From Lingula anatina (taxonomy: Eukaryota > Brachiopoda > Lingulata > Lingulida > Lingulidae), in NCBI RefSeq assembly GCF_001039355.2, contig NW_019775565.1, forward strand, positions 1-54,678: a stretch of 54,678 bases of DNA, written 5' to 3'. The translations under genes were made by a program, and so were the position numbers. Of this stretch, positions 11,639-20,800 are shown piece after piece (within the stretch, counting starts at the first letter, position 1; the number at the start of each line of letters is the position of its first letter). A model generated the notes under the pieces. That model was given only the letters and a program-made list of their open reading frames with translations. It was not told where the DNA came from and did not search any database.

Positions 11639-13044
11639 AGAGAGAGGGAGAGAAAAGGTGCTATATACATTATAAGTTCCACAAACTTTCCCTTTGCCTC
11701 TTCCAGTCCAGTGTCCGGTGGGTACATACTATGACGTACAGCGGTCAGACTGTGTGGAGTGTCCAGTATCCAGCTACCAGGACCAGGAGGGGCAGTTAGA
11801 GTGTGTCCACTGTCCTGGTCAGATGACCACCAATGATGTAGGCTCCTATAACGCTTCCCTGTGTATAGGTATGTTCATATAAATAAACAGGTGAAAAGAT
11901 ATATTACATATATGTATAATATAATATAATATACTAAGAGGAAATGTGGTCAGTGTTGACGTCATTTGTTAAGACCCCATTGATGCATTATAAAGACCAG
12001 TGTCTTTTTGGGGTAACTGGAAAAACGTATCATTAAAAGCCATTTATGTGTAGTTTTGTGTATCGCGAAAAAGAAAAACGTAACATGTGGGAAACCTAAC
12101 CTAAATGATTCATGAGTCGGTGGATTGGATTTTAAATTATGTTTAAGGTTGTTTTGAGAAGAACAAAATCATATTCCAGGAAAGATAGAGTTGATCACTT
12201 TCTTGGAAAAATACTTGTTGTGTGCGTGCGTGTGTTTATGTATATGTGCGTTTGCATGTTTATGTGTTTGTCTTTTAACACTGAAATTTTTGTTTGTGCG
12301 TCTGCGTTTGTGTGTTCGTGCATTTGTGTGTGTACATAAATGTCTGTGTGTATGTTTGTGCATTGGTGCGTTTACGTGTTTGTATTGCTGACAGGTAGCG
12401 CGAGATTAGACTCTTACCTATAACACACCCTCCCTCTCTATGATAGCCTAGGTACCACTATCTGTTATTTCATATTATATTCTAGAGCCCACAACCTATG
12501 ACAATATTGTATTCCTCGGAAGCGTAGCTGCAGACAGGGACTGGGTGATTGCTAGTTTTACCAGCTCAGCTATTCTTCTCGTTGCCTCCATAGTGGCTAC
12601 GTTTACCATTGGGTAGGTATCTTTTATCATTATGATTATTGTTTTATTTAATTTGCGTTTAATTATATGTATGTTATATACTAATTGATAAATTAATCTG
12701 TCCATAGCTATATTATTTTATTGTAAACAAACAGCAAAATATTTGTTTACTATATTCTTGTACAAATCTCAGTATTAATCGCATGAAACATAATTTGTAT
12801 GATCCATGTTAAATGAAAATGAAAATAACAACAAAAATGCAAATTAGGGCAACGTAAAGTAGATCTAGGATTACATAATATGCATATAAATTTCACTAAA
12901 TTGAAGATCATGTATAAAATTTTCACTCAATACAGATTTCGTGCAATTTTTTTCTGTATCATAATATATTAGTATAATTTTTAGATTTTAAAAGAAATAT
13001 CATTTTCTTACAGATGGAGGAGGAGTCACGTGACTAAGGCATAA
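30..13044 (+). CDS. Gene 1 (18 exons, 5' partial): CCP/HYR/GCC2 single-pass membrane protein
   Basis: The 18 exons join in one frame to 1178 residues and a TAA stop; the first two bases finish a codon from an exon outside the window. Module order: CCP x3, HYR, CCP x3, HYR, CCP x2, HYR x2, CCP fused to an unnamed furin-site region, GCC2/GCC3, transmembrane helix, short basic tail. CCP and HYR modules usually bind proteins outside the cell, so a cell-surface adhesion, receptor or complement-like recognition role is plausible. The ligand cannot be read from sequence. Most exons are symmetric phase 1-1. No signal peptide is visible because the 5' end is missing. The last four modules match those of gene 2 in order, which suggests paralogy. 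Confidence 0.85.
463..639 (+). CDS. Gene 1 exon 2: CCP module
   Basis: Phase 1-1, 177 nt, TTTATAG acceptor and GTGAGC donor. CCP signature: KCPVMSLPDHV, TTCQLSCDTGY, TTCLANGTWD, SCE. The acceptor lies inside a longer open frame, so the residues before VVKCP are intronic. Confidence 0.85.
951..1136 (+). CDS. Gene 1 exon 3: CCP module
   Basis: Phase 1-1, 186 nt, strong polypyrimidine tract and TTTCAG acceptor. Encodes VQCPPL, NDVCSLSCPSGY, VSCLASAQW and GTCK. Two N-glycosylation sequons (NGT, NYT) lie in the first half. There is no ATG in this frame, so an ATG-based ORF scan misses it. Confidence 0.85.
1137..2640 (+). other. 1.5-kb intron with decayed repeat copies
   Basis: No exon found. It holds a diverged pair at 1640-1679 and 1910-1950 (both start CACTTGCGGAT) and another at 2118-2167 and 2407-2456 (both contain CCACGTC and GCTAGAAGCAG). 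An ATA/TAA microsatellite lies at 2266-2294. Confidence 0.5.
2641..2792 (+). CDS. Gene 1 exon 4: first half of an HYR domain
   Basis: Phase 1 in, phase 0 out, 152 nt. Starts D-TQKPSF with the GTCP cysteine, then AVNWTS and AVDNSN, the usual HYR 'V.W..P.A.DNS' strand pattern. The exon ends at SYK before GTAAAT and continues in exon 5. Confidence 0.8.
3119..3221 (+). CDS. Gene 1 exon 5: second half of the HYR domain
   Basis: Phase 0 in, phase 1 out, 103 nt. Encodes GKQDTYSEGDHQVEINATDN followed by SGNSALCVFTVTV, the HYR C-terminal pattern (A.D.SGN.A.C.F.V.V). Confidence 0.8.
3861..4049 (+). CDS. Gene 1 exon 6: CCP module with proline-rich start
   Basis: Phase 1-1, 189 nt, CTATTTCAG acceptor. 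Encodes PRCPSPPPPPHG, GSVCTVTCDTGYMV, LQCVYSEGNTHWDG and PVCK. The run of five prolines after the first cysteine is longer than usual. Reverse-strand open frames over this exon are shadows. Confidence 0.85.
4488..4682 (+). CDS. Gene 1 exon 7: CCP module
   Basis: Phase 1-1, 195 nt, CTTCTAG acceptor and GTGAGT donor. Cysteines in VTCPVL, QRCDTD, GTVCELGCDIVY, IRCLPTGQW and FQCI, with NTT and NDT sequons. QRCDTD adds a cysteine between C1 and C2, as in many modules of this locus. Confidence 0.85.
4768..5128 (+). repeat. Purine-rich (GA) tract, about 360 bp
   Basis: Intron 7 is mostly G and A on the + strand here (GGGAG, GAGAGA, GAAAGAG units) with few pyrimidines. The reverse-strand reading frame over it is low-complexity Ser/Phe/Leu, not a gene. 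Confidence 0.75.
5156..5347 (+). CDS. Gene 1 exon 8: CCP module
   Basis: Phase 1-1, 192 nt, right after the purine tract and a CTTTTCCAG acceptor. Encodes PKCPALTAPNGG, ASCLVQGEYGDQCQYQC, GYQLTG, HRCTEFNTW and AVCT. Confidence 0.85.
5643..5894 (+). CDS. Gene 1 exon 9: complete HYR domain
   Basis: Phase 1-1, 252 nt, TTAATTCCAG acceptor. Starts DVTPPDFGDTCP; core ASVLWSEPVATDNSG; end GDYPLVYTAQDAAN and KQCRFSLRI. Unlike exons 4+5 and 12+13 it has no internal intron. Confidence 0.88.
6216..6392 (+). CDS. Gene 1 exon 10: CCP module
   Basis: Phase 1-1, 177 nt, GTTCAG acceptor and GTAAGA donor. Encodes PSCQPPPDIAG, TTCSFKFGSVMTYRCQDGY, LTCGREGNWVG and VSCA, with an NAT sequon. Confidence 0.85.
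6875..7069 (+). CDS. Gene 1 exon 11: CCP module
   Basis: Phase 1-1, 195 nt, GATTTCAG acceptor. Encodes ITCPKLSAVPNAV, SLCTSSS, TQCDVTCELGYLLKG, FTCGSDGAWSN and TECE. The intron that follows contains the transposon. Confidence 0.85.
7408..7463. repeat. 56-bp near-perfect palindrome
   Basis: The central 44 bp (7414-7457) are a perfect palindrome: half-site AAGCTAAGATCTAATAAACA, centre GATC, then its exact reverse complement. Six more bases each side pair with one mismatch. It ends about 35 bp before the Tc1-like element and could extrude as a cruciform. Confidence 0.9.
7499..8881 (-). mobile_element. Tc1/mariner-superfamily transposon, 1383 bp, with TA target duplication
   Basis: Perfect 29-bp terminal inverted repeats begin CACACACTGGACAAAAGAAG on the left (7499) and are mirrored at the right end (8881). 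Both sides are flanked by TA (7497-7498 and 8882-8883), the target duplication of this superfamily. The reverse strand carries a decayed transposase. The element sits wholly inside intron 11 of gene 1, so it need not disturb the protein. Confidence 0.93.
7671..8664 (-). pseudogene. Broken Tc1-type transposase (DD34E)
   Basis: The DNA-binding part (8664-8389) has helix-turn-helix-like RISIQLNCSVRTVQRVWSRY and a GRPRKNT linker. The catalytic part shows FSDECRFGL (first Asp), HQDDNAPCH (second Asp) and WPAQSPDTNIIENVWNDV (Glu), with 34 residues between the second Asp and the Glu, the Tc1 spacing. The two parts lie in different frames, and an in-frame TAG (8052-8054) interrupts the catalytic part, so this copy should be inactive. 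Confidence 0.9.
8919..9035 (+). CDS. Gene 1 exon 12: first half of an HYR domain
   Basis: Phase 1-1, 117 nt, TTTGACAG acceptor 37 bp beyond the transposon. Encodes IPPPNFKDTCPRDTIV and EVTWGVPRAFDSK. The usual DNSG motif is weak (FDSKG). Confidence 0.8.
9468..9611 (+). CDS. Gene 1 exon 13: second half of the HYR domain
   Basis: Phase 1-1, 144 nt, CATTTCAG acceptor. Encodes RQLSLTVTPLF, GSHRITYTATDSYGL and TSTCSFTITVKG, the HYR C-terminal half. Confidence 0.85.
9889..10122 (+). CDS. Gene 1 exon 14: complete HYR domain
   Basis: Phase 1-1, 234 nt, TTATACAG acceptor. Encodes DQEAPRPLACPDNQIF, VQFERPVFEDNVG, ITSSC, FEVTCTARDAAGN and GKCVMGIAVV. There is no ATG near its start, so a simple ORF scan misses it. 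This type carries the extra cysteine pair seen in many HYR domains. Confidence 0.85.
10478..11206 (+). CDS. Gene 1 exon 15: CCP fused to an unnamed furin-site region
   Basis: The longest exon of gene 1 (729 nt, phase 1-1, CTTCCTCAG acceptor). Residues 1-65 or so form a CCP (RRCPDIQPPIHG, TLCTLHCNDQY, YTCGIDSGQW, FTCA). About 175 residues follow with GDCVTAAATAEI, a cysteine cluster (GLCDDGACEVSS, VVCN), a furin-type site FRRRRKRE and a C-terminal half with NAT, NDT, NLT and NIS sequons, ending LKCRPG and DTYC. Gene 2 has a counterpart at 46448-46945. I do not know a domain name for it. Cleavage would leave two chains, held together only if disulphides bridge the site. Confidence 0.8.
11582..11650. 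repeat. Compound microsatellite (CT)n(CA)n(GA)n
   Basis: About 33 bp of CT, 23 bp of CA, then GA repeats, ending some 55 bp before the exon 16 acceptor. Confidence 0.9.
11707..11868 (+). CDS. Gene 1 exon 16: GCC2/GCC3 (ephrin-receptor-like) repeat
   Basis: Phase 1-1, 162 nt, CTCTTCCAG acceptor. Encodes QCPVGTYYDVQRSDCVECP, SSYQDQEGQLECVHCPGQ, TTNDVGSYNASLC. This is the CP.GTY...C..CP...YQ...G...C..CP...T...G pattern of the GCC2/GCC3 family. One copy here; gene 2 has three. Confidence 0.9.
12216..12390. repeat. TG-rich imperfect minisatellite
   Basis: Mixed GTGTGCGT, TGTTTATGTG and TTTGTGTG units in intron 16. Both strands have open frames of Cys/Val or His/Thr composition, which are repeat artefacts. 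Confidence 0.75.
12486..12612 (+). CDS. Gene 1 exon 17: transmembrane helix
   Basis: Phase 1 in, phase 2 out, 127 nt. After a linker (EPTYDN, VFLGSV, DRDW) comes a hydrophobic stretch IASFTSSAILLVASIVATFT, long enough to span a membrane once. The donor is GTAGGT at 12613. If this intron is kept, the next codons read GGG TAG and stop the protein right after the helix. Confidence 0.85.
13014..13044 (+). CDS. Gene 1 exon 18: short cytoplasmic tail and stop
   Basis: Phase 2 in, TTTCTTACAG acceptor. Encodes WRRSHVTKA then TAA. The two arginines beside the helix fit the positive-inside rule. The tail is too short for a signalling domain, so signalling, if any, would need a partner. Confidence 0.8.
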
Positions 13045-13084
13045 GCCAAACAAAGACAACTCTGCTACGATTGAATTGTGAACA

Positions 13085-13090
13085 AATAAA
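13085..13090 (+). terminator. Polyadenylation signal AATAAA of gene 1
   Basis: Canonical AATAAA 41 bp after the stop codon, followed by an A-rich then T-rich stretch. It would give a very short 3' UTR. A later AATAAA-like site cannot be excluded. Confidence 0.6.
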
Positions 13091-14020
13091 AAGAATACTC
13101 CACTGTAAAGACTAAAGTGAATTATAATACATATAGTCGACTTGATTCTCTTATTGTTTTATTTATTTATTTATTTAATTTGTTTGTTTGTTTATTTATT
13201 GAAAAACAAAAAGAGACTTCATTATATATATCATGCAAAACATTGATTGTTATATACATTAGAAATATGACGGCCACTGACAAATCAAAACATTACTATT
13301 CAGAGTAGCAGGCTGATAAAAATGTTTGGAGGAGGAGGGGACTGTTGTACTTTATAGCTGGACTTTGCGGGAACTTTAAAAAGATCCCCAAGAGATAAAT
13401 TTTGAAAAATGTAAATAGTGCCCCTCCCCTCTCCCTTGCAGCCCACAACTGTTTGATGTTATAAAGCCTATTGTCTTAACTTTGTGATCGTGTTGATAAT
13501 CTCGTATTCCTTTTTAACGCATTATTATTGTTATTGTTATAATTCGTTGTCATCTTTCGCCAGTATGGATGTCCACGTGTAATCTCGTTTTATTTTTTTA
13601 CAACTAATGAAATTAAGGCTTCATGTTTAAAACAACAAATGAATAATTTTATAAATAAATTTACCATCAGTAACAAATTTGCCTTATTTGATGCAGAAAA
13701 TAAAAAGAAAAAAAAAAGAAAAAATCAACGTCATGCCCCGTTAAACCCATAGTCGAAGAACAGGAGAGATTTTGTGCGCTAGTGACCTTGATTAATTTTA
13801 TACTTGAGAGAGAAGCGAATCTATTTGTCTGTCTGTCCAAGCGCAGTCTTAATTAAGTAGGAGAAATTAATACAGCTTATCAGAGTTGTTACAAACGTAT
13901 GATTAGAAAGGAACAGCTGTAAAATTTCTACCGGCGGGTCGTGGGAAGGGAGGGAGGGAGAGTGGAGTGAAATGTTTTGATTACAATCAGTATTTGCTGC
14001 TTATACGTGTAGTGTATAAA

Positions 14021-14188
14021 CAGGCCCGTAGCCAGCAATTTCAAAAGGGGGGTTCTTTTTCTGAAAAAGTGGACCTTTTCCCATGAAAACTTTATGTACC
14101 TAGATCAAATTTTACCCAGAGTGGACCTTTTCCCAGCAAAAGGGGCGGTTCTTTCGAACCCCCCGAACCCCCCCTGGCTACGGGCCTG
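14021..14188. mobile_element. MITE with 15-bp terminal inverted repeats
   Basis: Ends CAGGCCCGTAGCCAG and CTGGCTACGGGCCTG are exact inverses. ATAAA flanks both sides (14016-14020, 14189-14193), a candidate 5-bp target duplication. The interior has two GTGGACCTTTTCCCA copies and G/C runs. It is non-coding, so it must have been moved in trans. Family not assigned. Confidence 0.85.
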
Positions 14189-16759
14189 ATAAATATCCCT
14201 CATACAAAGCGGTGCTGTAAAAAACTGTGAACAAAAATATTGTTTTTAAACAGTTGAAATACCGTAATACATTTCTTTGATTAGTTATGAATCACTCAAA
14301 GCCTTTTCCTGTATTTGTAATCCAGTAGAGGTTCTCAGCATTCTGTTCATTATATTATCTCTCTCAAGAAGGTTCTTATCTATATCTTTTATGTTCATAG
14401 ACTAATAGTTCGAAAAAGTCTGATCATCATATTTCTTTCAAGCAGCTAGGTTTTTTATTTATCGTGGGCTAGGTTATAGAATGTTTTCTTTCCAAGAAAA
14501 GCCTAACCCTATATAGCACGGTTTGACAGAACAACCACAAAAAAAAAAAAAAAAAAAAAAAACCGCGGCATTTTGCTATATGTAATTATATCAGCAAACA
14601 TTCGAAAACGTCACGTAATATAAGCGCAGCGTGGGGAGATTTATAGCTACTATCAGTGACGCACACGCTTCAGGCGCAACTGTGTTTTTCTTCCTCACTT
14701 TTTTTTGCCTGGTTCTAGTTGTGCCCGTACATTTCTGTTCCTTCCACTCATAGTGGTGTGTCTTTTTCCTTTAAACAAGGATGCGCTATGCGACTGTGAG
14801 TATTCTTGTCACGCAATTGCGCGCTAGCATTTTTGGCTACAATACAGAAATGAATTGGATTGCCTATTACACTGTAAGATATTCTATATCTTGATTGTTT
14901 TTAATTCCTGAAAGAAAATTGGCATAAACAATCAGAGCACTCACACCCACCCACACACAGAGGAGACAGAGACATACAGAGAGGGCGTGTTTTTATACAA
15001 GAAATGAGTTATCGACATATAATAGATACTTTATCATACCAGGGAATACCAACCTAATATGAATACCAATGAACATGTTTTAATCAGATTTTTGTCTAGC
15101 TTTACACAAAGTAAATTCGACACTATGGATAGCTTTGCTGAAAGATAATACGTGAGTCTTACCCTGTAGACCAGACAAACCGCTTCATGCAGGTGTATTA
15201 ATCAAGCAAACACATCATATTTTTAAAATCTATTATTAAAATATGCTTAACTGATATATGGACTGTAAGGAAGGAAAAATAAGTCACAAAAATCTGACCC
15301 CCCCCCCCAGGCCTTGGTTGTCCTATACTCTGTCCAGGTACACAAACCGCTTAAAAATTACATAACGATTCATGACAAAGTCCACTAAATGTCCATACAA
15401 ATATATATTGATTCAAAGTTAATACATTAATACCAAAGCTAGTAGTTTGCTGTGTGTGTGAACCAGGAAGCAAATGTAAGAAAGTCTATAAGTCTGTCAC
15501 TTGTTTCCTTGGATCAATGTCATCGAACCTGTTTTTAAATTCAAACGAACCTATTGAAAAAAAAAAGGAATGTATAGTATTACGGAATATTGAAGTTAAA
15601 TGCCATTAAAGAATTGATTTGGGTGAGACAGGTCTAACTGTGACTCACCATCCACACCTGAATATGCTAGCGAGCACCCTGAGGGTCAGGGAGAGGATGG
15701 TGACTCTTTATTTTGCCAGCATACCATTGCTGACAACAGCCAGAGAGTACCAGAGCTAAATATATCCCTCTCAGCAAATTATCAACAAACTCCTATAGAG
15801 CGCCTGCGTTTTAGACTTTACAAACCGTTTTTATGCATTTATTCGTCCAAGTGCGAAACCAGGTATTTACTTAGTAGAGGTGGGGGCTGGGGAGGAAAGG
15901 GGTGTTGGCACAAGTCATAAATATGAAACAGCAGACGAGGAAAGTTTCACTGTGTTAATATGCAGGTCACGGGTTGGGAAAATTGCTTGGTTTCGTTTCG
16001 TATTGCTTGTTATAATACAAGAAGTGTTGTTTAAAAAGACTGTGGGGAATACTGATCCCGTGCTAAGGGGGGGGGGGATAGATCCAGTGAATTCTTCACT
16101 TGATCAGCTATCCCTGTCACACCTGTGAAACATCCAAACAAAGCGTGGCGACGCTCCTATATATTGTCATAGTCAGCGCACGCCTGGCACGTTAGCGGTC
16201 ACCTTGGGGTTCAACGTGACCGCCGTGTCTATCTCCTGATTTAACATTAGGTTACCGCCACCATGCGATTTAGTCACGACATCTGTCATTTCTGTCTCTC
16301 CTCTACATATAGATCAACGCCAGCCGTTCACCTTGCCTGTCATGGCTCCTGTTTCTCGATATTAGCACATGATTAACGTTACCCTGGGTTTCCGATCATT
16401 TCTGTACTACATGGTTGTCGTGATCCAGACAACAGTGCTTTCATGATAACGCTCCTATATGTACACAAGTGGCTGCAGTTTCAGACCTCTCGCGGCTTTA
16501 CTTTATGATTGCAGCTACTCTGAGTTGTAGATCAGTAACAGCAACATGTCTTTAGGACGTACCATACTTTGTTCCTTCTGTATTCGTTACCCTTAGTTTC
16601 ATCATATATTCATCATGTAGCACGGGATTACTGTCACCCTGGACTTAATAGAACTCTTAAAAGGGCACTTTTTATACAGGAAAATCCTCTGTTTAGATCA
16701 CCCTGAGATTGTCACCCTGGGTGTGAGAGCCCTAGGGACCATTCCCAGACACTATCGTA

Positions 16760-16969
16760 CTAACTGTGGATCAATCTATCTCCGAGTGGATTTTCGCTAA
16801 ATTGCAATCCACTAAAGCGGCTTAGATGTCTGGCACGCCTACTGAGGCTACTAGGGGATAATTAACTATCGTTAAACAGCTTTGATTAGTAGGCGTCCCA
16901 GACATCTAAGCCACTTAAGCTGAAAGCAATTTAGCAAGAAACCCCTCGGAGATAGATCGATCCTGTTAG
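16760..16969. repeat. Imperfect palindromic (foldback) element, about 210 bp
   Basis: The left arm (GATCAATCTATCTCCGAG, GCTAAATTGC, GCGGCTTAGATGTCTGG) returns inverted in the right arm (CCAGACATCTAAGCCAC, GCAATTTAGC, CTCGGAGATAGATCGATC) around an ACTATCGTT centre. Probably a MITE or foldback element. Confidence 0.8.
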
Positions 16970-17748
16970 ATGAATCTAGGTATGGGAATCCAGTCCTAGT
17001 GATGACTGCCGTTTACATGGCGGCTATATTTTTAACATGTCCACCCGGAATGTGACAGGACTGATGTGTGCGGGCATGATATAAGTGGGATGTGATGATA
17101 TTGAAGGCACTGCCACAAGAAGGAGAAACATCTTCAGCAAAAGTCCATTTAATTCAAATATATAGACATTAACTCATAGAATCTTACCACAGACACAAAG
17201 AAGTGCAGACTTTCAGCTTTACAAATCGGCACTGTATTTCTTTTTTTTTCTTTTTTTTTTTTTTTTGAGAGTATTGCCAACACTTATAATAAAGCTTATT
17301 GTAAAGGGCAGGACATCCCTGTTCCAGTCAATTCTCTCCTCAGGAAAATAAATAACGAGATTCTAAGCAGACAACAGGACTTTAATATTTTGAGATGCCA
17401 AATCCCTCCTAACTTATCGAGAACAATCCTTAGGAACTATATTCCTGGGCGGAAGAAATGGCGCCTTGAGGTAATGTGTGGTGCGGTGACCTTCTCAGCC
17501 AATCAGATTTGAGGATGCAAAAGGTATCATCTGTCATCACACGGTAAACATTCCACTTAATCACAAATTTCCACAGATCTAAATCCGGTTACGTTGTTGC
17601 AGTCAAGGACATATAGATCAAGTCATTTTACTTTATTGTAACTGAAAGGCAGAGACATTCAAAATTCTTCGTAGACGAAAAATACAAATATTTTAATTAT
17701 TCGGTGGTTTTAAAGGAAAACCGCGTAAGCGTCTGCTTCCTTGGAGTG

Positions 17749-17800
17749 ATGGGAAGAGCAGTTATTATACTATGCATCTGTACCCTTAATGCTGTGTTTG
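17749..17800 (+). CDS. Gene 2 exon 1: start codon and signal peptide
   Basis: ATG at 17749 has G at -3 and +4 (good Kozak context) and is the first in-frame ATG after a stop at 17614-17616. It encodes [18 protein letters not shown] (last residue split), with a hydrophobic core typical of a secretory signal, then a GTAAGC donor in phase 1. Confidence 0.8.
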
Positions 17801-20800
17801 GTAAGCTTAATATTTGTTTCATTTATACACACATGCACGGATAAAAAGTAAAATATCACGTGACAACGGTGAAAAATCTTAAAATGGTGTATTTCTAATT
17901 CCAAATACTCAACGCATAGAAAATAATTTCCTCATTTTATAACCACTGCACAATGGGTATAATATCCGTAGAAATAATTAAAACAAATATTTTGTTGTTT
18001 ATATTCTATTCTCCTTTTATGTAAAGCAGTATAACCATCAGCATACTTGTAGAATTGTACATTTATGAGCTATGATAATAAATACCTTTGATCTGTACAT
18101 TTTATTTTTAAGTTCAATCATCAGCCGGGCACTGCCCACCGCTGTCTCGTGGGGTAGGCTATGCCACGGACTGCTTGACCAGCAATGGACAGCCATTCTC
18201 CCAAGCTATGCTGAAGGGGAAAGCTTTCAAACCGGGCTCCGTGTGCCAATTCCGATGTCTCAACGGTGACATGTTTGAGCGCACTTGTCTACCTGATCTT
18301 AGCTGGGATGGTCTTGACCCGTGTACAGGTAAATCTCACCTGTGTTTACATACTCACCTGTGTTGGCACAATATCAGCGCTCTTGTCTTTACTTTTCCTA
18401 TCATTATCGCTTCATTCGGTTTCGATGATGTCCTCATTTTTATTTTCTACTCAACACATGAAAACCTAATCACTTGCATATCACTGCACATTATAATATT
18501 TGTATTGGTTTGTTAATCTTCTACTTCTGTTGTAATTAGAGAACGTATATGCTTTTAGAGAACCCTTGCCTTAAATATCAGGGCTGGAGGGCACCCAGCC
18601 TACCCCCCCCCCCTTCGTCCTTCATGAGATTTGGGATTCAGAAATTAGAAATTATTTCTGAATTGGATCCCGTATATTGCGGCTGTAAATTCAGGGGCGT
18701 ATTTAGGTCGTCTTCTGGGTCTTCCGGAAGACGGTCAGATTTTCAAGTTTACATTGACGGGTATCTTATTTTTTCGGTCGGAAGACGGTCAAAAATGAAC
18801 AATGGATCAACAAAGATAATTTGGTAAGATACTGTCAGAAAATATCTCTGAATCCGCCCCTGAAATTGATTGCAACATTATCTTTTTGAAAAAATGTCGT
18901 AGGCTCTCCCACTGTTTTATTCTTAAGTTCGCGATAATAATCTGTTATCTATTTTACCTGTTGAATAGCGTTCGCGGTAGGCCTATGGCGAAAATACATG
19001 TACTATCATGTTCTATATTATCGGAAGCGGAACAAAAACGAGACGTGGTTAAAACTAAAAACTAAAAAAAATCTCGAAGGATAAAAAAAACTTTTGCTAC
19101 TAAAATCATTTTTAAAAAAATACTTTAAAAGATTACATGTCCGTCTTCTTGGGTGATATAGGTGCTTTTCTTTTGTTTCCAAAGAATGGATCAGTTTTAA
19201 TGAAATAACCAAACCAACAGTTCTTAGAAATATTGTTTTGTTGATCTCAGTAGTTTCTACTTACTCATCACTTGCAAAATAAATGAATAAGAAAAGGGCG
19301 AATGTCCAATATATAATTAAGGCATTCCACATTAAGGCATAAGACACAAGTACCTGTACAGATACTGATACATGTAGGCCTATGTAAAGTGCAAAATGTT
19401 TAGGAAAAGGTAAAGAGAAAAAGAATGATTAATATTTTCTTATGTCATAGGCCCGTTTTTACCCAAAATTTTCCGGAAATCCCGTTAACCGACAATACAG
19501 GTACAAGGTGCTTTCGTATTCTTTGTTTCCTTCATTTTTTATAGCCCCGGGAATAAAATACGATCTACTGAGTCAGAAGCAACACGATCTCCTCGCCATC
19601 TATCGGCTGCGCCGCAAACGAGACTTAAAGGACTTCCTTGGCCAGGCAAGCAGCGTGGTTAACAAGACCCAGAGCGGTTTAAGCGACTTCAGTAGCGCCT
19701 TGGACAAAGCCCAGAGTCAGGCAGAGAAGTTGGGCAATGGTATGTGCACAGTTTAGATACTATATCGCTACTTAAAGTGCGTCAGTATACGGGGTAATGT
19801 TAACCATTATATCATTACAGCTACGTNAGAAAATAATTTCCTCATTTTATAACCACTGCACAATGGGTATAATATCCGTAGAAATAATTAAAACAAATAT
19901 TTTGTTGTTTATATTCTATTCTCCTTTTATGTAAAGCAGTATAACCATCAGCATACTTGTAGAATTGTACATTTATGAGCTATGATAATAAATACCTTTG
20001 ATCTGTACATTTTATTTTTAAGTTCAATCATCAGCCGGGCACTGCCCACCGCTGTCTCGTGGGGTAGGCTATGCCACGGACTGCTTGACCAGCAATGGAC
20101 AGCCATTCTCCCAAGCTATGCTGAAGGGGAAAGCTTTCAAACCGGGCTCCGTGTGCCAATTCCGATGTCTCAACGGTGACATGTTTGAGCGCACTTGTCT
20201 ACCTGATCTTAGCTGGGATGGTCTTGACCCGTGTACAGGTAAATCTCACCTGTGTTTACATACTCACCTGTGTTGGCACAATATCAGCGCTCTTGTCTTT
20301 ACTTTTCCTATCATTATCGCTTCATTCGGTTTCGATGATGTCCTCATTTTTATTTTCTACTCAACACATGAAAACCTAATCACTTGCATATCACTGCACA
20401 TTATAATATTTGTATTGGTTTGTTAATCTTCTACTTCTGTTGTAATTAGAGAACGTATATGCTTTTAGAGAACCCTTGCCTTAAATATCAGGGCTGGAGG
20501 GCACCCAGCCTACCCCCCCCCCCTTCGTCCTTCATGAGATTTGGGATTCAGAAATTAGAAATTATTTCTGAATTGGATCCCGTATATTGCGGCTGTAAAT
20601 TCAGGGGCGTATTTAGGTCGTCTTCTGGGTCTTCCGGAAGACGGTCAGATTTTCAAGTTTACATTGACGGGTATCTTATTTTTTCGGTCGGAAGACGGTC
20701 AAAAATGAACAATGGATCAACAAAGATAATTTGGTAAGATACTGTCAGAAAATATCTCTGAATCCGCCCCTGAAATTGATTGCAACATTATCTTTTTGAA

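Larger units (their letters stand above)
13045..17748. other. Intergenic region between genes 1 and 2
   Basis: I found no convincing exon on either strand. It holds a 168-bp MITE (14021-14188), poly-A (14539-14562), poly-G and poly-T runs, and a ~210-bp imperfect palindrome (16760-16969). The promoter and any 5' UTR exons of gene 2 should lie at its right end, but I see no clear TATA box or initiator. Confidence 0.6.
17918..19826 (+). repeat. Duplicated segment 1, left copy (ends at the n)
   Basis: These 1909 bp recur at 19828-21736 at a constant offset of 1910. I noticed only one difference (TAATGTTAACC versus TAATATTAACC). The copies are separated by the single n at 19827. Confidence 0.95.

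Noticed and set aside
12139-12391. Cys/Val-rich and His/Thr-rich open frames
   Set aside because: Produced by TG-rich repeats; no splice sites in frame with gene 1.
14539-14562. Poly-A tail of a retroposed gene or SINE
   Set aside because: No upstream gene-like or tRNA-like sequence and no clear target duplication found; treated as a simple repeat.
15880-16128. 82-residue open frame in the intergenic region
   Set aside because: No domain, includes a poly-G run, and no splice or promoter context.
18549-18827. 92-residue open frame (and its copy at 20459)
   Set aside because: It overlaps the MITE and poly-C run in intron 2 and has no domain features.
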